A DNA stretch of 64,000 nt from Caballeronia udeis. Lineage in GTDB: Bacteria > Pseudomonadota > Gammaproteobacteria > Burkholderiales > Burkholderiaceae. Position 1 is the stretch's first letter. Each line of letters opens with the position of its first letter. The notes beneath the pieces are model-generated. The model did no database searches and was not told the DNA's origin. It saw only the letters and a list, made by a program, of their open reading frames with translations. Where the stretch lies: NCBI RefSeq assembly GCF_001544555.2, contig NZ_FCOK02000021.1, forward strand, positions 1 through 64,000. The letters run 5' to 3'. Both the position numbers and the translations under genes were made by a program. Below, in pieces: positions 44,314-53,498 of this stretch.

Positions 44314-45836
44314 CAATGCACGGTGGCTGCGCGGTCGAGCGCCGGCCACAATGGGTTCATGCCTGAAATGAGTTGCATGTAAAGGTTGTACGCCTCTGTG
44401 AGCTGGCCGTGACGTTCCGGGTCCGGCCGGTGCGTCCGCTGGATGCGGCATGCGCGCGTGCTGGCCTCCTGCAGGGACGCGAACGCTCCGGCGCTCACGC
44501 CCGCACAGAGCGCTGCGCCGAGTGCACTGGCTTCCTGATTTTCCGGGATATCGACCGGCATGCCGAGGGTATCGGCGAATAGCTGTGCAAGCATGGGGCT
44601 TGACGATCCTCCGCCGGTCAGACCCGCCCGCTGCGCAGGGAGAACGCTGGTCAGTGCTTCAACATGGTAGCGGTGATTGAAGACCATGCCTTCGAGTACA
44701 GCACGCGCCAGATGGGCACGACGGTGCCAGCCGCGAATGCCGAAGAACGACGCACTCGCGGGCTGCTCGAAGGGAGAACCGAACAGGAATGGATGGAACA
44801 TGACTGAACTCGGCTCGGCGAACACAGCTTGTAATTCGTCTCCGATCAGGTCGAACAACGAGCATCCGCGTTGGGTAGCTTCCTGCGCTTCATGGGCGAA
44901 AAATTCGCGCAGGAACCAGTCGACGTTGCTCGACGACGCTGGCGAAATGGACATGTTCATCCATTGACCGGGACGTGTACCGTTGCGACATGACCAGCGC
45001 GGATCCAGTTGCGGGCGATCAGAGAGGATCTCGTTGATGCTGAAGGTCCCCGCCGTGATCGACACGATCCCCGGTTCCGTGTTGCCCAGTCCGACGGCGC
45101 TGGACGTGACATCGTGCAATCCACATGCAACCGGTGTGCCCTCCTTCAGGCCGGTTTGCGCGGCAGCCTGTGCGGTGACACGTCCGGCGACCGCCGTGGA
45201 CGGCACGATTTGCGGTAACGCCCGGTCAATAGACTCGAGACCATATAGAGCCAGAACGTCGCCGCTGTACTGTTGGGTGCGGACATCGGTAAACGATGAA
45301 CTGGCTTCGGTCGGATCGGTCGCCGCGACCCCGGTCAGACAAAGACGCAGCCAGTCCTTGCAGAAGAGCACGTGGCCGATTTTCGCGTACCGCTCAGGTT
45401 CGTTGACCTGAATCCATTTGAGCAGGCTGACAGCGGCGTAAGGATACGGCTGCTGCCCGGTCAATTCCAGCGCCTGTTGAAGCAGGCCGGCTTCGCGCCA
45501 CTGCTCCCGGACGTCAAACGCCCGGCTGTCGAGCGACAGCATTCCGGGGCCCAGCGGAGCACCGTCGTGGTCTACCAGGTAAAGGCCGTCGCCGTGCCCG
45601 GTTACCCCGAGCGCTGCGATCGCGCCGGCCGGCACCTGGCTCTGCTCAAGCGCATCGCGAATCGCGCCGCTCGCCGCTGCCCAGGTTTCCTGCATGTCGC
45701 GTTCGACATGACGCGGACGCGGCTGCCGTTGCTCGACACGCCGGGATCCCACGGCCACGGTGCGGCCTGCGGTGTCGAAGATAACTGCCTTGGTCGCGGT
45801 CGAACCGCTGTCGAGGCCCAGCAGATATGTCTCCAT
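44313..45836 (-). CDS. FGGY-family carbohydrate kinase, second copy
   Basis: Kinase of 507 residues. It opens METYLLGLDSGSTATKAVIF with the phosphate-binding loop, and has GVTGHGDGLYLVD, CGLHDVTSSAVGLG and LTGGGSSSPMLAQLFADTLG in the FGGY C-terminal lobe. It should phosphorylate a polyol or ketose at a terminal hydroxyl with ATP. It lies 92 bp after rpiB and is coupled to the dehydrogenase gene that follows. Sequence alone does not separate L-xylulose-, erythritol- and threitol-type kinases. Confidence 0.88.
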   Translation of the reverse strand: METYLLGLDSGSTATKAVIFDTAGRTVAVGSRRVEQRQPRPRHVERDMQETWAAASGAIRDALEQSQVPAGAIAALGVTGHGDGLYLVDHDGAPLGPGMLSLDSRAFDVREQWREAGLLQQALELTGQQPYPYAAVSLLKWIQVNEPERYAKIGHVLFCKDWLRLCLTGVAATDPTEASSSFTDVRTQQYSGDVLALYGLESIDRALPQIVPSTAVAGRVTAQAAAQTGLKEGTPVACGLHDVTSSAVGLGNTEPGIVSITAGTFSINEILSDRPQLDPRWSCRNGTRPGQWMNMSISPASSSNVDWFLREFFAHEAQEATQRGCSLFDLIGDELQAVFAEPSSVMFHPFLFGSPFEQPASASFFGIRGWHRRAHLARAVLEGMVFNHRYHVEALTSVLPAQRAGLTGGGSSSPMLAQLFADTLGMPVDIPENQEASALGAALCAGVSAGAFASLQEASTRACRIQRTHRPDPERHGQLTEAYNLYMQLISGMNPLWPALDRAATVH

Positions 45837-45928
45837 CGTGTCTCCGATCCGTTAGAGAGGTGCTGCCGCAAAGTCCCTCGGAGCGCGGGAAGCGGTTAAG
45901 AAAGCGGCTTGCCTCCGCCCGCCGATGC

Positions 45929-46381
45929 CTACCGATGGTATTTGGAATCAACCTCGTTGATCGCCGCCACATTACCCGCGCTTCGGCCGTTCTCGTCGAA
46001 AGTCTGCGCCAGGAAGGCGTCAGCGATAGTCTTGGCCACCTCGGTCCCGATCACCCGCGAACCCATCGTGATGATCTGCGCATTGTTCGACAACGCCGCA
46101 CGTTCCGCGGAGTAGGTATCGTGGCACAACGCAGCGCGGATTCCGGGTATCTTGTTGGCCGAGATGCTGACGCCGATCCCTGTGCCGCAGACCAGGATAG
46201 CGCGGTCGTAATCCCCTCGCAGTACGCCCGACGCCACACGGTCGGACAAATTTGCATAGAACTCCTGCGGATCTGATTCGTTGGTCGAGACTTCGGAAAC
46301 ATCGAAGCGATCCTTGAGATATTCAGCCAACACATGGGCCAGTCCCGCCCCTGCACTATCTCCAGCAACTGCAAGTTTCAT
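45929..46381 (-). CDS. rpiB: RpiB-type isomerase
   Basis: A 150-residue RpiB/LacAB-family isomerase. Markers are [40 protein letters not shown] with the active-site cysteine, and ITMGSRVIG. In the Brucella erythritol pathway the RpiB homologue EryI makes D-erythrose 4-phosphate, and DerI does the same in Mycobacterium smegmatis. By context that is the likely role here rather than ribose-5-phosphate isomerisation. It stands 41 bp after tpiA. Confidence 0.9.
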   Translation of the reverse strand: MKLAVAGDSAGAGLAHVLAEYLKDRFDVSEVSTNESDPQEFYANLSDRVASGVLRGDYDRAILVCGTGIGVSISANKIPGIRAALCHDTYSAERAALSNNAQIITMGSRVIGTEVAKTIADAFLAQTFDENGRSAGNVAAINEVDSKYHR

Positions 46382-46422
46382 GATGACCTCCTTCAGGTTG
46401 AAGCTTCACGCATGGGGGCGCG

Positions 46423-47184
46423 TCAGAGGACTGCCCTGACGCGCTCCAGTATGTCCAGATATCCAGTGACGTCCCACGCAGAGCGCCCGATGAACAGCCC
46501 ATCGATGTGTGCGCAGGCGGCGAGTTCGGCGCAATTGCCGGGGTTGACGGAGCCGCCGTAAAGGCACGGTACGCGGCGCCCGAGAATGTCTTGCGCAACC
46601 GCAATGATCTCTGCCTGGCGAGCATCGGCATAGTCCGCGCTGGCGGGTATGCCGTGCTCGCCGATGGCCCAGACCGGTTCATACGCGAGCAGGATCGGGG
46701 CGTTGTGCTGTGCCGGCCGCAATCCAGCCAACGCACCGCGTACTTCGGCAGCCAGGACTTCAGCGGCGCGCCCGCCTTCGCGATCAGCGAGGGTCTCGCC
46801 AATGCAGATCAGCGGCGTCAATCCGTGGCGCACCGCCGCCTCGACCTTCCGTCCCACCGTCTCATCAGTTTCACCAAAATGTTCACGACGCTCGGAGTGG
46901 CCGAGTTCGACCAGATCCATTGCGCAATCGACCAGCATCGGCGGTGATATTTCTCCTGTCCAGGCACCGCGATCAGCCCAGTGCATGTTCTGCGCGCCAA
47001 CCTTCACCGTGGTATCCGCGAGTATTGCCTTAACCTCGCGAATCGCGGTGAAGGGCGGAATCACGAAGCGTTGCATCCGCGGGTCGGCGGTGCTGGTGAG
47101 CAGACCTTCGGCAAAAGCGCGCGCCTCCGCCAGGGTCTTGTTCATTTTCCAGCTGGTACCGATCCAGAAAGGGGAATGAGTCAT
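46423..47184 (-). CDS. tpiA: Triose-phosphate-isomerase-like protein (TpiA2/EryH type)
   Basis: A 253-residue TIM-barrel protein. WIGTSWKMNKTLAEARAFAE holds the catalytic lysine region, ELGHSERREHFGE the histidine, and LAYEPVWAIG the glutamate. The ATG at 47184 is preferred to a GTG at 47208. Because it sits next to rpiB within a polyol cluster, the role of Brucella EryH (TpiA2), isomerising tetrulose phosphates, is more likely than glycolysis. All catalytic residues remain, so ordinary triose-phosphate activity is not excluded. Confidence 0.88.
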   Translation of the reverse strand: MTHSPFWIGTSWKMNKTLAEARAFAEGLLTSTADPRMQRFVIPPFTAIREVKAILADTTVKVGAQNMHWADRGAWTGEISPPMLVDCAMDLVELGHSERREHFGETDETVGRKVEAAVRHGLTPLICIGETLADREGGRAAEVLAAEVRGALAGLRPAQHNAPILLAYEPVWAIGEHGIPASADYADARQAEIIAVAQDILGRRVPCLYGGSVNPGNCAELAACAHIDGLFIGRSAWDVTGYLDILERVRAVL

Positions 47185-47265
47185 GATGTTGTCGTCAATC
47201 GGACGCACGAACTGGAACTGCTGCGCGCCGCGCCGGAGCGGGTCGTGCTACCCGACGCGCAGGTG

Positions 47266-47297
47266 AAAAACCGCAGGTGCCATTTGGCGCCCTGCGG
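47266..47297 (-). terminator. Hairpin with T-tract after the binding-protein gene
   Basis: Minus strand: CCGCAGG and CCTGCGG pair, with an inner GCC/GGC extension, followed by TTTTT. It comes 16 bp after the binding-protein stop and before tpiA. Since the genes on both sides are one functional set, it probably lowers downstream expression relative to the binding protein rather than ending the operon. Confidence 0.65.
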
Positions 47298-47312
47298 CTT
47301 CGAGTCGTAGCA

Positions 47313-48275
47313 TCACTTCGAAAGGGTAAATGCGGAGGTGTACTTATCCACGTTGGCCTTGGTGATAAGGACGCAATCGAACAGCTGCTTTTCAGTCTTG
47401 GCACCCGTCTTGCCAGTCTTCAGGAACTGATCGGCCTCCTGCACCGCCTTGACGGAAAACGTCGCAACCGGTTGCAGCACCGTGTATTGCAACTCACCGG
47501 CCTTGACCGCAGCAACCGCCGTTGGCGACCCGTCAAAACCACCCACCTTGATGCTCGAGAGTTTGCCCGCCTGCTTGAGCGCGGCAATCCCGCCAAGCGC
47601 CATTTCGTCGTTGCCGCTGATCACGCCAATGATGTCCGGGTGCGCTTGCAACAGGCTCTGCATTGCGTTGAAACCCTTGGTGCGATCCCAGTCGGCCACT
47701 TGCGATCCGACCTTCTTCAGATCCGGATATTGGCTAAGCACCGACGTATAGCCGTTGGAACGCGTGGCGGCGTTGTTGTCGGACGGCGAGCCGAGCAGTT
47801 CGACGTAATTGCCCTTCGATCCGACGTCCTTCACCCACTGCTGCGCTCCCAGTGCCGCACCCTGTGCGTTGTTGGAAACGAGCTGCGCCTTGGCCAGGCC
47901 CTCCTGGTTGATCTCGGCATTGACGAGGAAAACCGGAATGTTGGCGGCCACCGCCTTTTTCACTGCGCCGACGGACCCGCTGGCATTCGCCGGATCAAGA
48001 ATTATCGCGACCGATTTGTTGGTGATGGCGGTGTCGATCAGTTGGCTCTCGGCGTTGGTATCGCCCTTCGAAGCCGCGACGTTCGCGGTATATCCCAGCC
48101 GTTTCGCCTCGGCAGCGGCAACGTTACCTTCTGTGAGCCAGTAGGGGTTCGAGGGATCGTTGACGATGATGGTCACGAGCCCCCCCGCCGCATGAGCTTG
48201 CCCTGCGAACAGAGGCGCGGCGATGGCAACGGCGGCGAGTGACAAGGTCCTCAGGGTTCTTCTTTTGGTTGTCAT
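47313..48275 (-). CDS. Sugar ABC transporter binding protein (RbsB type)
   Basis: Periplasmic binding protein of 320 residues. The signal peptide MTTKRRTLRTLSLAAVAIAA continues to GQAHA, with the mature protein starting AGGLVTIIVNDPSNPYWL. Family markers include IAVILDPANASGSVGAVKKA-like and VISGNDEMALGGIAALKQAG segments. The ATG at 48275 follows from the signal peptide and an upstream AGGAGA. Together with the permease and ATPase genes upstream it makes a ribose/xylose-class importer. By context the ligand is a tetritol or related polyol. Confidence 0.9.
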   Translation of the reverse strand: MTTKRRTLRTLSLAAVAIAAPLFAGQAHAAGGLVTIIVNDPSNPYWLTEGNVAAAEAKRLGYTANVAASKGDTNAESQLIDTAITNKSVAIILDPANASGSVGAVKKAVAANIPVFLVNAEINQEGLAKAQLVSNNAQGAALGAQQWVKDVGSKGNYVELLGSPSDNNAATRSNGYTSVLSQYPDLKKVGSQVADWDRTKGFNAMQSLLQAHPDIIGVISGNDEMALGGIAALKQAGKLSSIKVGGFDGSPTAVAAVKAGELQYTVLQPVATFSVKAVQEADQFLKTGKTGAKTEKQLFDCVLITKANVDKYTSAFTLSK

Positions 48276-48354
48276 GGTAAGTCTCCTTTTTTGATTAGCG
48301 ATGGCGTCGGGATAAGATAAATAAGACATTCTTCTCAAGGGCCGGTGGCGCGGC

Positions 48355-49452
48355 TCAAGCCTTGCCGCCTTGTGGAGAAGTGGGTTGGCCGGCGGTCGGC
48401 GCAGGACGCTTGACACGGCGGCGATATTGAATGGCGTTGAGCAACACCGCGAGCACGATGACCGCGCCGGTGAACACCGTTTGCCAGTAAGAAGAGATGC
48501 CGATGATCACCAGACCGTCGGACAGGAAACCGATCACGAATGCCCCGAGCAGGGTTCCGCGAATGTTGCCGGTGCCGCCCATCAGTGACGCGCCTCCGAT
48601 GACAACAGCCGCGATGGCCGTCAGTTCATAGGTCGTGCCGGCCGTCGGACCTGCGGACGTAAGCTGAGAGGACAGGATCAACCCGGCGATGGCGGCACAG
48701 ACTCCCGAGAGCATATACACGCTGATCTGCACTCTTTTCACCGGAACGCCGGAGAGCTGGGCCGCGCGCTCGTTGCCGCCAGAGGCATAGAGCCAGCGAC
48801 CGAAGGCCGTGCGGCTGAGCATGATGCTGCCTAGCACTCCGATGACCGCCAGGATCAGCACGCCGACCGGGACATTGAACAGGCGATCGAAGCCGAGCCC
48901 GTTGAATCCAACGTTGCCCAGATCCGCGTGGCCGCCCAGGTTGTTGTAGGTCAGGCCGTTGGTCATCAGGAGAGCAAGTCCGCGCACCACATACATCACC
49001 CCGAGCGTGGCGACGAAGGCAGGCACTTTGAACCGCGCGATGAGCACGCCGTTGACCAGGCCGATGAAGGCGCCAAGCAGACAGCACAGCACCACCACGA
49101 CCCAGACCGCCGGATACAGCACGACGCCAAACAGGTTCAGGGTCACACCCTGCAGGAAGAACCCCGCGACCACCCCGGACAGGCCGAGGGTGGATCCCAC
49201 CGACAGGTCGATTCCGCCGTTGATGATCACCAGCAGCATGCCGATCGCGAGGATGCCGTAGATAGCCACATGCGAGGCCATCGTGAGGAAGTTTTCGATC
49301 GCGAAGTAATACGGCGAGAGAAACGAAAATACGATGATGATCACGATCAGCGCAAAGAATGCACGTCCTTCGAGCAGCATCTTGCCGAGGTCGAAACCGT
49401 CGCCGAACCGGCTGGCGCGGGTTGACGTGGAAGGTTTGGCGGAGTCGTTCAT
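48355..49452 (-). CDS. Sugar ABC transporter permease (RbsC type)
   Basis: Inner-membrane permease of 365 residues with eight to ten hydrophobic helices. The motif ILAIGMLLVIINGGIDLSVG is the RbsC family signature, and GNIRGTLLGAFVIGFLSDGL stands near the end. The ATG at 49452 begins MNDSAKPSTSTRASRFGDGF; the longer open frame is not supported. It lies 26 bp after the ATPase gene and 79 bp before the binding-protein gene. Confidence 0.9.
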   Translation of the reverse strand: MNDSAKPSTSTRASRFGDGFDLGKMLLEGRAFFALIVIIIVFSFLSPYYFAIENFLTMASHVAIYGILAIGMLLVIINGGIDLSVGSTLGLSGVVAGFFLQGVTLNLFGVVLYPAVWVVVVLCCLLGAFIGLVNGVLIARFKVPAFVATLGVMYVVRGLALLMTNGLTYNNLGGHADLGNVGFNGLGFDRLFNVPVGVLILAVIGVLGSIMLSRTAFGRWLYASGGNERAAQLSGVPVKRVQISVYMLSGVCAAIAGLILSSQLTSAGPTAGTTYELTAIAAVVIGGASLMGGTGNIRGTLLGAFVIGFLSDGLVIIGISSYWQTVFTGAVIVLAVLLNAIQYRRRVKRPAPTAGQPTSPQGGKA

Positions 49453-49478
49453 GTTCAAGTCTCCATGCATTTCTATGA

Positions 49479-51029
49479 TCAGATCACTACGGCTTCGCCG
49501 GAGGCGGCCATGATCTGGTCTTTGGTGGCATCGGCGCCGAATTCTGCAGATATCTTGCCCCGGCGCATGACGACAATGCGATGCGCGATGCTCAGGCATT
49601 CACCCACTTCCGACGTGGAAAACACAACTGCCAGGCCCTTTGCGGCGCTCTCGCTGAGCAGGCGAAAGACCTCGGCCTTGGCGCCGATGTCAATGCCGCG
49701 GCTGGGCTCGTCGAGCAGAATGACTTTGGGGCGGGTGGCGAGCATCTTGCCGATCACGACCTTTTGCTGGTTGCCGCCCGACAAGGAGCCGATAGGTGCG
49801 CCCGGGCCCGCCGTCTTGACGTGAACGTTTCGGATCGACTGATCGACGAGCGCCCGCTCGCGGGGAAAAGAGAGCAGCAACCCCCTGATGAAGGTGCCAA
49901 TGCTCGCGAGAGACAGGTTGGTGCCGACGTTCATCGTTTGCACCAGCCCGTCGCGCTGGCGATCCTCCGGCACCAGCACAAGGCCACGGTCGATACGCTG
50001 GGCGATACTCAGGGAAGCAATGTCCTCGCCTTCCAGAAGGACCTTGCCGCCGGTCACCGAAAAGCGGCCGGCGACAGCCTCAAGCAGTTCAGTACGCCCC
50101 GCCCCCATCAGTCCGTAGATGCACACGATCTCGCCGGCACGCACTTCGAGCGACAGATGATCGACCACTGAAATACCCGCTCCCGTGTCGTCGGCAACGC
50201 TGACATCTTCAATGGCCAGTGCTGCGTTGCCGAACGCGTAGCCTGTCGGAGGCGAGCCAAGATCGAAGTTCTCTCCCACCATGTTGCGCACGATCCACGC
50301 GAGGTCGATATCGCGGGCTTCGGCGGTTGCGGTGATCCTGCCGTCGCGCAACACCACGGCGTAGTCGGTGATTTGCAGTGCCTCTTCCAGATGATGCGAG
50401 ATGTAGACAATCGATACGCCGCGACTGGTCAGGTCTCGGATCACCCTGAACAGCACCTCGACCTCGGATGCGCTCAGCGCCGAAGTCGGCTCGTCCATGA
50501 TGAGGATGCGCGATTGAACGGAGAGCGCGCGAGCAATTTCCACCACCTGTTGCTGGCCGAGGCGCAAGTCCTGAACGCGCGTCAACGGGTCGATTTCCTC
50601 TTCAAGATCAGCCATCAGGGCTCGTGCCTGCCGCGCTTCCTCGGCGAAGTTAACGCCGGTCGCACCGCGCAGTTCCCGTCCCATGAAAATGTTGTCGCGC
50701 ACGCTGAGGTTGGGCGCGAGGCTCAGCTCCTGATGGATGATCGAGATACCGTGATCGCGTGCATCGTTTGACGAAGCAAAGGCAACGCGTCCACCATCCA
50801 GTTCGATATGCCCTGATGTTGGCGTCTCCACTCCGGCGAGGATCTTCATCAAAGTCGATTTGCCCGCGCCGTTTTCTCCGAACAAGGTGGTGACCTTGCC
50901 GCGATGGATATCGAAGTTGACACCTTTCAGCGCATGCACGCCACCATACGACTTCACGATGTCGCGGGCAGACAGCAGCACTTCGCCGGCTGCGGACTGG
51001 GTCTGAGGGGTTGGGCGCGAGGTTGTCAT
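49479..51029 (-). CDS. Sugar ABC transporter ATPase (RbsA type)
   Basis: ATPase of 516 residues with two ABC domains, as usual for ribose/xylose-class importers. Domain 1 has GENGAGKSTLMK and LRLGQQQVVEIARAL. Domain 2 has the degenerate Walker A GLMGAGRTELLE and LSGGNQQKVVIGKML, the normal asymmetry of RbsA. It overlaps the DUF2291 gene by four bases (51026-51029). Confidence 0.92.
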   Translation of the reverse strand: MTTSRPTPQTQSAAGEVLLSARDIVKSYGGVHALKGVNFDIHRGKVTTLFGENGAGKSTLMKILAGVETPTSGHIELDGGRVAFASSNDARDHGISIIHQELSLAPNLSVRDNIFMGRELRGATGVNFAEEARQARALMADLEEEIDPLTRVQDLRLGQQQVVEIARALSVQSRILIMDEPTSALSASEVEVLFRVIRDLTSRGVSIVYISHHLEEALQITDYAVVLRDGRITATAEARDIDLAWIVRNMVGENFDLGSPPTGYAFGNAALAIEDVSVADDTGAGISVVDHLSLEVRAGEIVCIYGLMGAGRTELLEAVAGRFSVTGGKVLLEGEDIASLSIAQRIDRGLVLVPEDRQRDGLVQTMNVGTNLSLASIGTFIRGLLLSFPRERALVDQSIRNVHVKTAGPGAPIGSLSGGNQQKVVIGKMLATRPKVILLDEPSRGIDIGAKAEVFRLLSESAAKGLAVVFSTSEVGECLSIAHRIVVMRRGKISAEFGADATKDQIMAASGEAVVI

Positions 51030-51682
51030 TTCACGTCCAGTTTCACCGGCGTCACAAGCCAGCCGTTCGGATTGATCAACTGGAAGACGCCAACAACCGA
51101 GATGGTCTTGCCCGTCAGCTTGGCCGTATCGACCTTCGACAGGACGGCCTTTTTCATTGCCGTGTTGATCGCGTATCCGGCGTTCTGATAGTCGATCTGG
51201 TTGGTGAATTGCTCAAAGCTGATGGTGCCGGTGGCATCGCGCAAATCAGTGCCATTGATCGCCGGGCCGGTCTGCACACGGATGATCACCGAGTCAGGCA
51301 CGTTCGGCACCTTCACGGTATAAATCCCGGCATCTTCGCTACCCGCAACACCGGTGAACTTGACCGATATTTCAGGCCCGATGCCACCGCCTGCCACGCC
51401 GTACTGCTTGCCGGCGGCGTCCTGGTCCTTGGCAATGGCAGCGGCCAGCGTGTCGGCGCTGACTGCGCGGCCCTCAATTGCCGCCTGCGTCTTTGGAAAT
51501 TGCGACTCGCCGTAGGCAGCGGGATCGAAGGTTTTGACTTGCGTATCGCCTGCCGACCCGATCTTGACGACCTTGGTGCTCAGGGCCATCGCCACGATCA
51601 GAATCACCAGCAGCACTACTTCAATTGCTATATGAACGCTGCGCCGGGAGCGCCTGTTCATCGAAGGGGTAGTTGTGTTCAC
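51026..51682 (-). CDS. DUF2291 membrane-anchored protein
   Basis: A 218-residue protein with one N-terminal membrane helix (about 17-40, IAIEVVLLVILIVAMALS) and a periplasmic rest with DAGIYTVKVPNVPDSVIIRV and VTPVKLDV at the end. This fits DUF2291, which occurs beside RbsA/RbsC-type transporter genes in polyol and pentose clusters. It is first in the transporter subset, coupled to the ATPase gene. It may help the importer, but the function is not established. Confidence 0.8.
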   Translation of the reverse strand: MNTTTPSMNRRSRRSVHIAIEVVLLVILIVAMALSTKVVKIGSAGDTQVKTFDPAAYGESQFPKTQAAIEGRAVSADTLAAAIAKDQDAAGKQYGVAGGGIGPEISVKFTGVAGSEDAGIYTVKVPNVPDSVIIRVQTGPAINGTDLRDATGTISFEQFTNQIDYQNAGYAINTAMKKAVLSKVDTAKLTGKTISVVGVFQLINPNGWLVTPVKLDVK

Positions 51683-51817
51683 GAGAACACCTCCTGTACT
51701 CCTGACTGACGGAAATGCGAAGCGTGCGTACCGTATCGTCTCGCTTCGACCAGTACCTTCACCGCGCCCACTGCGTATAAAGCGTGACCGGCCCGACCGC
51801 GCACGGGATTTGTCATT

Positions 51818-52462
51818 TCATGCTGTACCACGTTGCCCCCAGTCATCAGCGATCACGTTAAGCACCATCGCCGCGGACGCCGCCCCCGGATCGATGTGTC
51901 CGAGACTGCGCTCGCCGAGACGCGCTGATCGTCCCTTGGTCGCGACCATCGATTTGGTGAATTCGGCCCCGGATGTCGCCGCGCTCCGTACCCGCGCCAT
52001 GATCTCGGGCATCGACAACCCCGTCGCCATGCCTTGCTCGGCCGCTGCGGCCGCGGGCGTCCAGACGTCGACCATGGTTTTTTCGCCCTGCTCGGCCTTG
52101 CCTCGCGACCGGATGCCTTCGGCCATGGCTACGATCAGCATCGGCGCTTCGGTCAGCGGCATTTCTGCGCGCGCCCCGGCAGCCTTGGCCGCACGCATGA
52201 GCGCGGTGGCGTACAGCGGCCCCGAAGACGCGCCGACTGCGTTCAGGAACCCCTTGGCCGCGGCATTGAATTGATCGGCGAGCGAAACTTCCGCAGGTAG
52301 CGCATCAATCGCACGGGATGCCGCGGCAAATCCGTCCGCCATCGCGATGCCGTGGTCGGCATCGCCGATCACACCGTCGAGGCGGCACAGCTCATCTCGC
52401 GCTGCGCCGATGGTGTCGGCGAGCTGGCGGAACAAGCGCGCAATGTCACCGGTCGTCAGCAT
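51818..52462 (-). CDS. dhaL: DhaL-type dihydroxyacetone/erythrulose kinase subunit
   Basis: ADP/ATP-binding subunit of 214 residues. The conserved DGVIGDADHGIAMADGFAAA region carries the aspartates that bind nucleotide-metal; SSGPLYATALMRAAKAAG and PGAASAAMVLNVIADDWG complete the domain. It overlaps dhaK by 17 bases, so the two make one kinase. Whether phosphate comes from ATP or a PTS protein (DhaM) is open, but no DhaM gene is visible, favouring ATP. A 135-bp gap separates it from the DUF2291 gene. Confidence 0.9.
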   Translation of the reverse strand: MLTTGDIARLFRQLADTIGAARDELCRLDGVIGDADHGIAMADGFAAASRAIDALPAEVSLADQFNAAAKGFLNAVGASSGPLYATALMRAAKAAGARAEMPLTEAPMLIVAMAEGIRSRGKAEQGEKTMVDVWTPAAAAAEQGMATGLSMPEIMARVRSAATSGAEFTKSMVATKGRSARLGERSLGHIDPGAASAAMVLNVIADDWGQRGTA

Positions 52463-53483
52463 CGCCAGCCCCCTGTTGATACATCGCGCACTGGCATGGG
52501 TGGTCCAGCAAGCGCTGCAATTCGTCGTCGAGATGCATCAAGGTGATCGAGGCGCCGGCCATTTCGAGCGAGGTGCACAGCGGCCCGACCAGGGTGCGAT
52601 GCACGATCAATCCCGCCTCTGCCAATCGCTGCGCAACGCGGCGGTTCAGGATGTACAACTCCATCAACGGCGTTGCGCCGAGCGAGTTCACCAGCACCGC
52701 CACGCGGTCTCCCCTCGCCGCGCCCATCTCGGCGAGGATGGCGTCCATGATCTCGTCAACCACGGCATCGGCCGGACGTAGCGCCTCGCGGCGCATCCCC
52801 GGTTCGCCGTGGATGCCCATGCCGATTTCCATCTCGCCCGCTGCGATCTCGAAGTTGGCGCGCCGCGTCTGCGGCAACGAACAGGGCGCGAGCGCCACGC
52901 CCAACGTGTACGTGCGGGCGTTGGCGTGACGCGCCACCCGCTCCACCTCGTCCAGTGACATCATCAGGTCAGCCGCCGCACCCGCGGCTTTGAAAATAAA
53001 CACATTGCCCGCCACCCCGCGCCGTTGTGCACGCTTGTCGCGAGGCGCGGAGGCGATGTCGTCGGTGGTAACCACCGTGCGCGCCTCTACGCCCTCCAGT
53101 TCGAGCAATTCAGTAGCCATGTCGAAGTTCATCACGTCGCCGGCATAGTTGCCGTACATGAACAGCACCCCGGCGCCTCCATACGTGGCGAGTGCCGCAT
53201 CGACGGCCGGTTGCGGCGGCGGGGACGCGAAGACATTGCCGATCGCCGCTGCGTCGGCCAAGCCCTTGCCGACAAAGCCCAGGAAAGTTGGCTCGTGCCC
53301 CGAGCCGCCGCCGATCACCAGCGCCACCTTTCCGGGGCGCGGTCCGTGACGCGCCACGATCGCACGAGGTGCACGCTCATGCCTCTGCAGCAAGTCGCCG
53401 TGTGCGGCGATCACGCCGTCCAGCATCTCGTCGACGGCGGCATTGCCGTCGTTGATCAGTTTCTGTGTCATCGCGCCGTGCAT
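52446..53483 (-). CDS. dhaK: DhaK-type dihydroxyacetone/erythrulose kinase subunit
   Basis: Substrate-binding subunit of 345 residues. VALVIGGGSGHEPTFLGFVG (with H63) and GMGIHGEPGM with H225, the histidine that binds the ketone carbon covalently, are intact. It works with DhaL. In M. smegmatis erythritol and threitol degradation, DhaK-like kinases (LerK, DerK) phosphorylate erythrulose. The eryC/lerI-like gene next door makes that role likely here, rather than dihydroxyacetone use. Confidence 0.9.
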   Translation of the reverse strand: MHGAMTQKLINDGNAAVDEMLDGVIAAHGDLLQRHERAPRAIVARHGPRPGKVALVIGGGSGHEPTFLGFVGKGLADAAAIGNVFASPPPQPAVDAALATYGGAGVLFMYGNYAGDVMNFDMATELLELEGVEARTVVTTDDIASAPRDKRAQRRGVAGNVFIFKAAGAAADLMMSLDEVERVARHANARTYTLGVALAPCSLPQTRRANFEIAAGEMEIGMGIHGEPGMRREALRPADAVVDEIMDAILAEMGAARGDRVAVLVNSLGATPLMELYILNRRVAQRLAEAGLIVHRTLVGPLCTSLEMAGASITLMHLDDELQRLLDHPCQCAMYQQGAGDADDR

Positions 53484-53498
53484 AGCAGTCTGGTCCCT

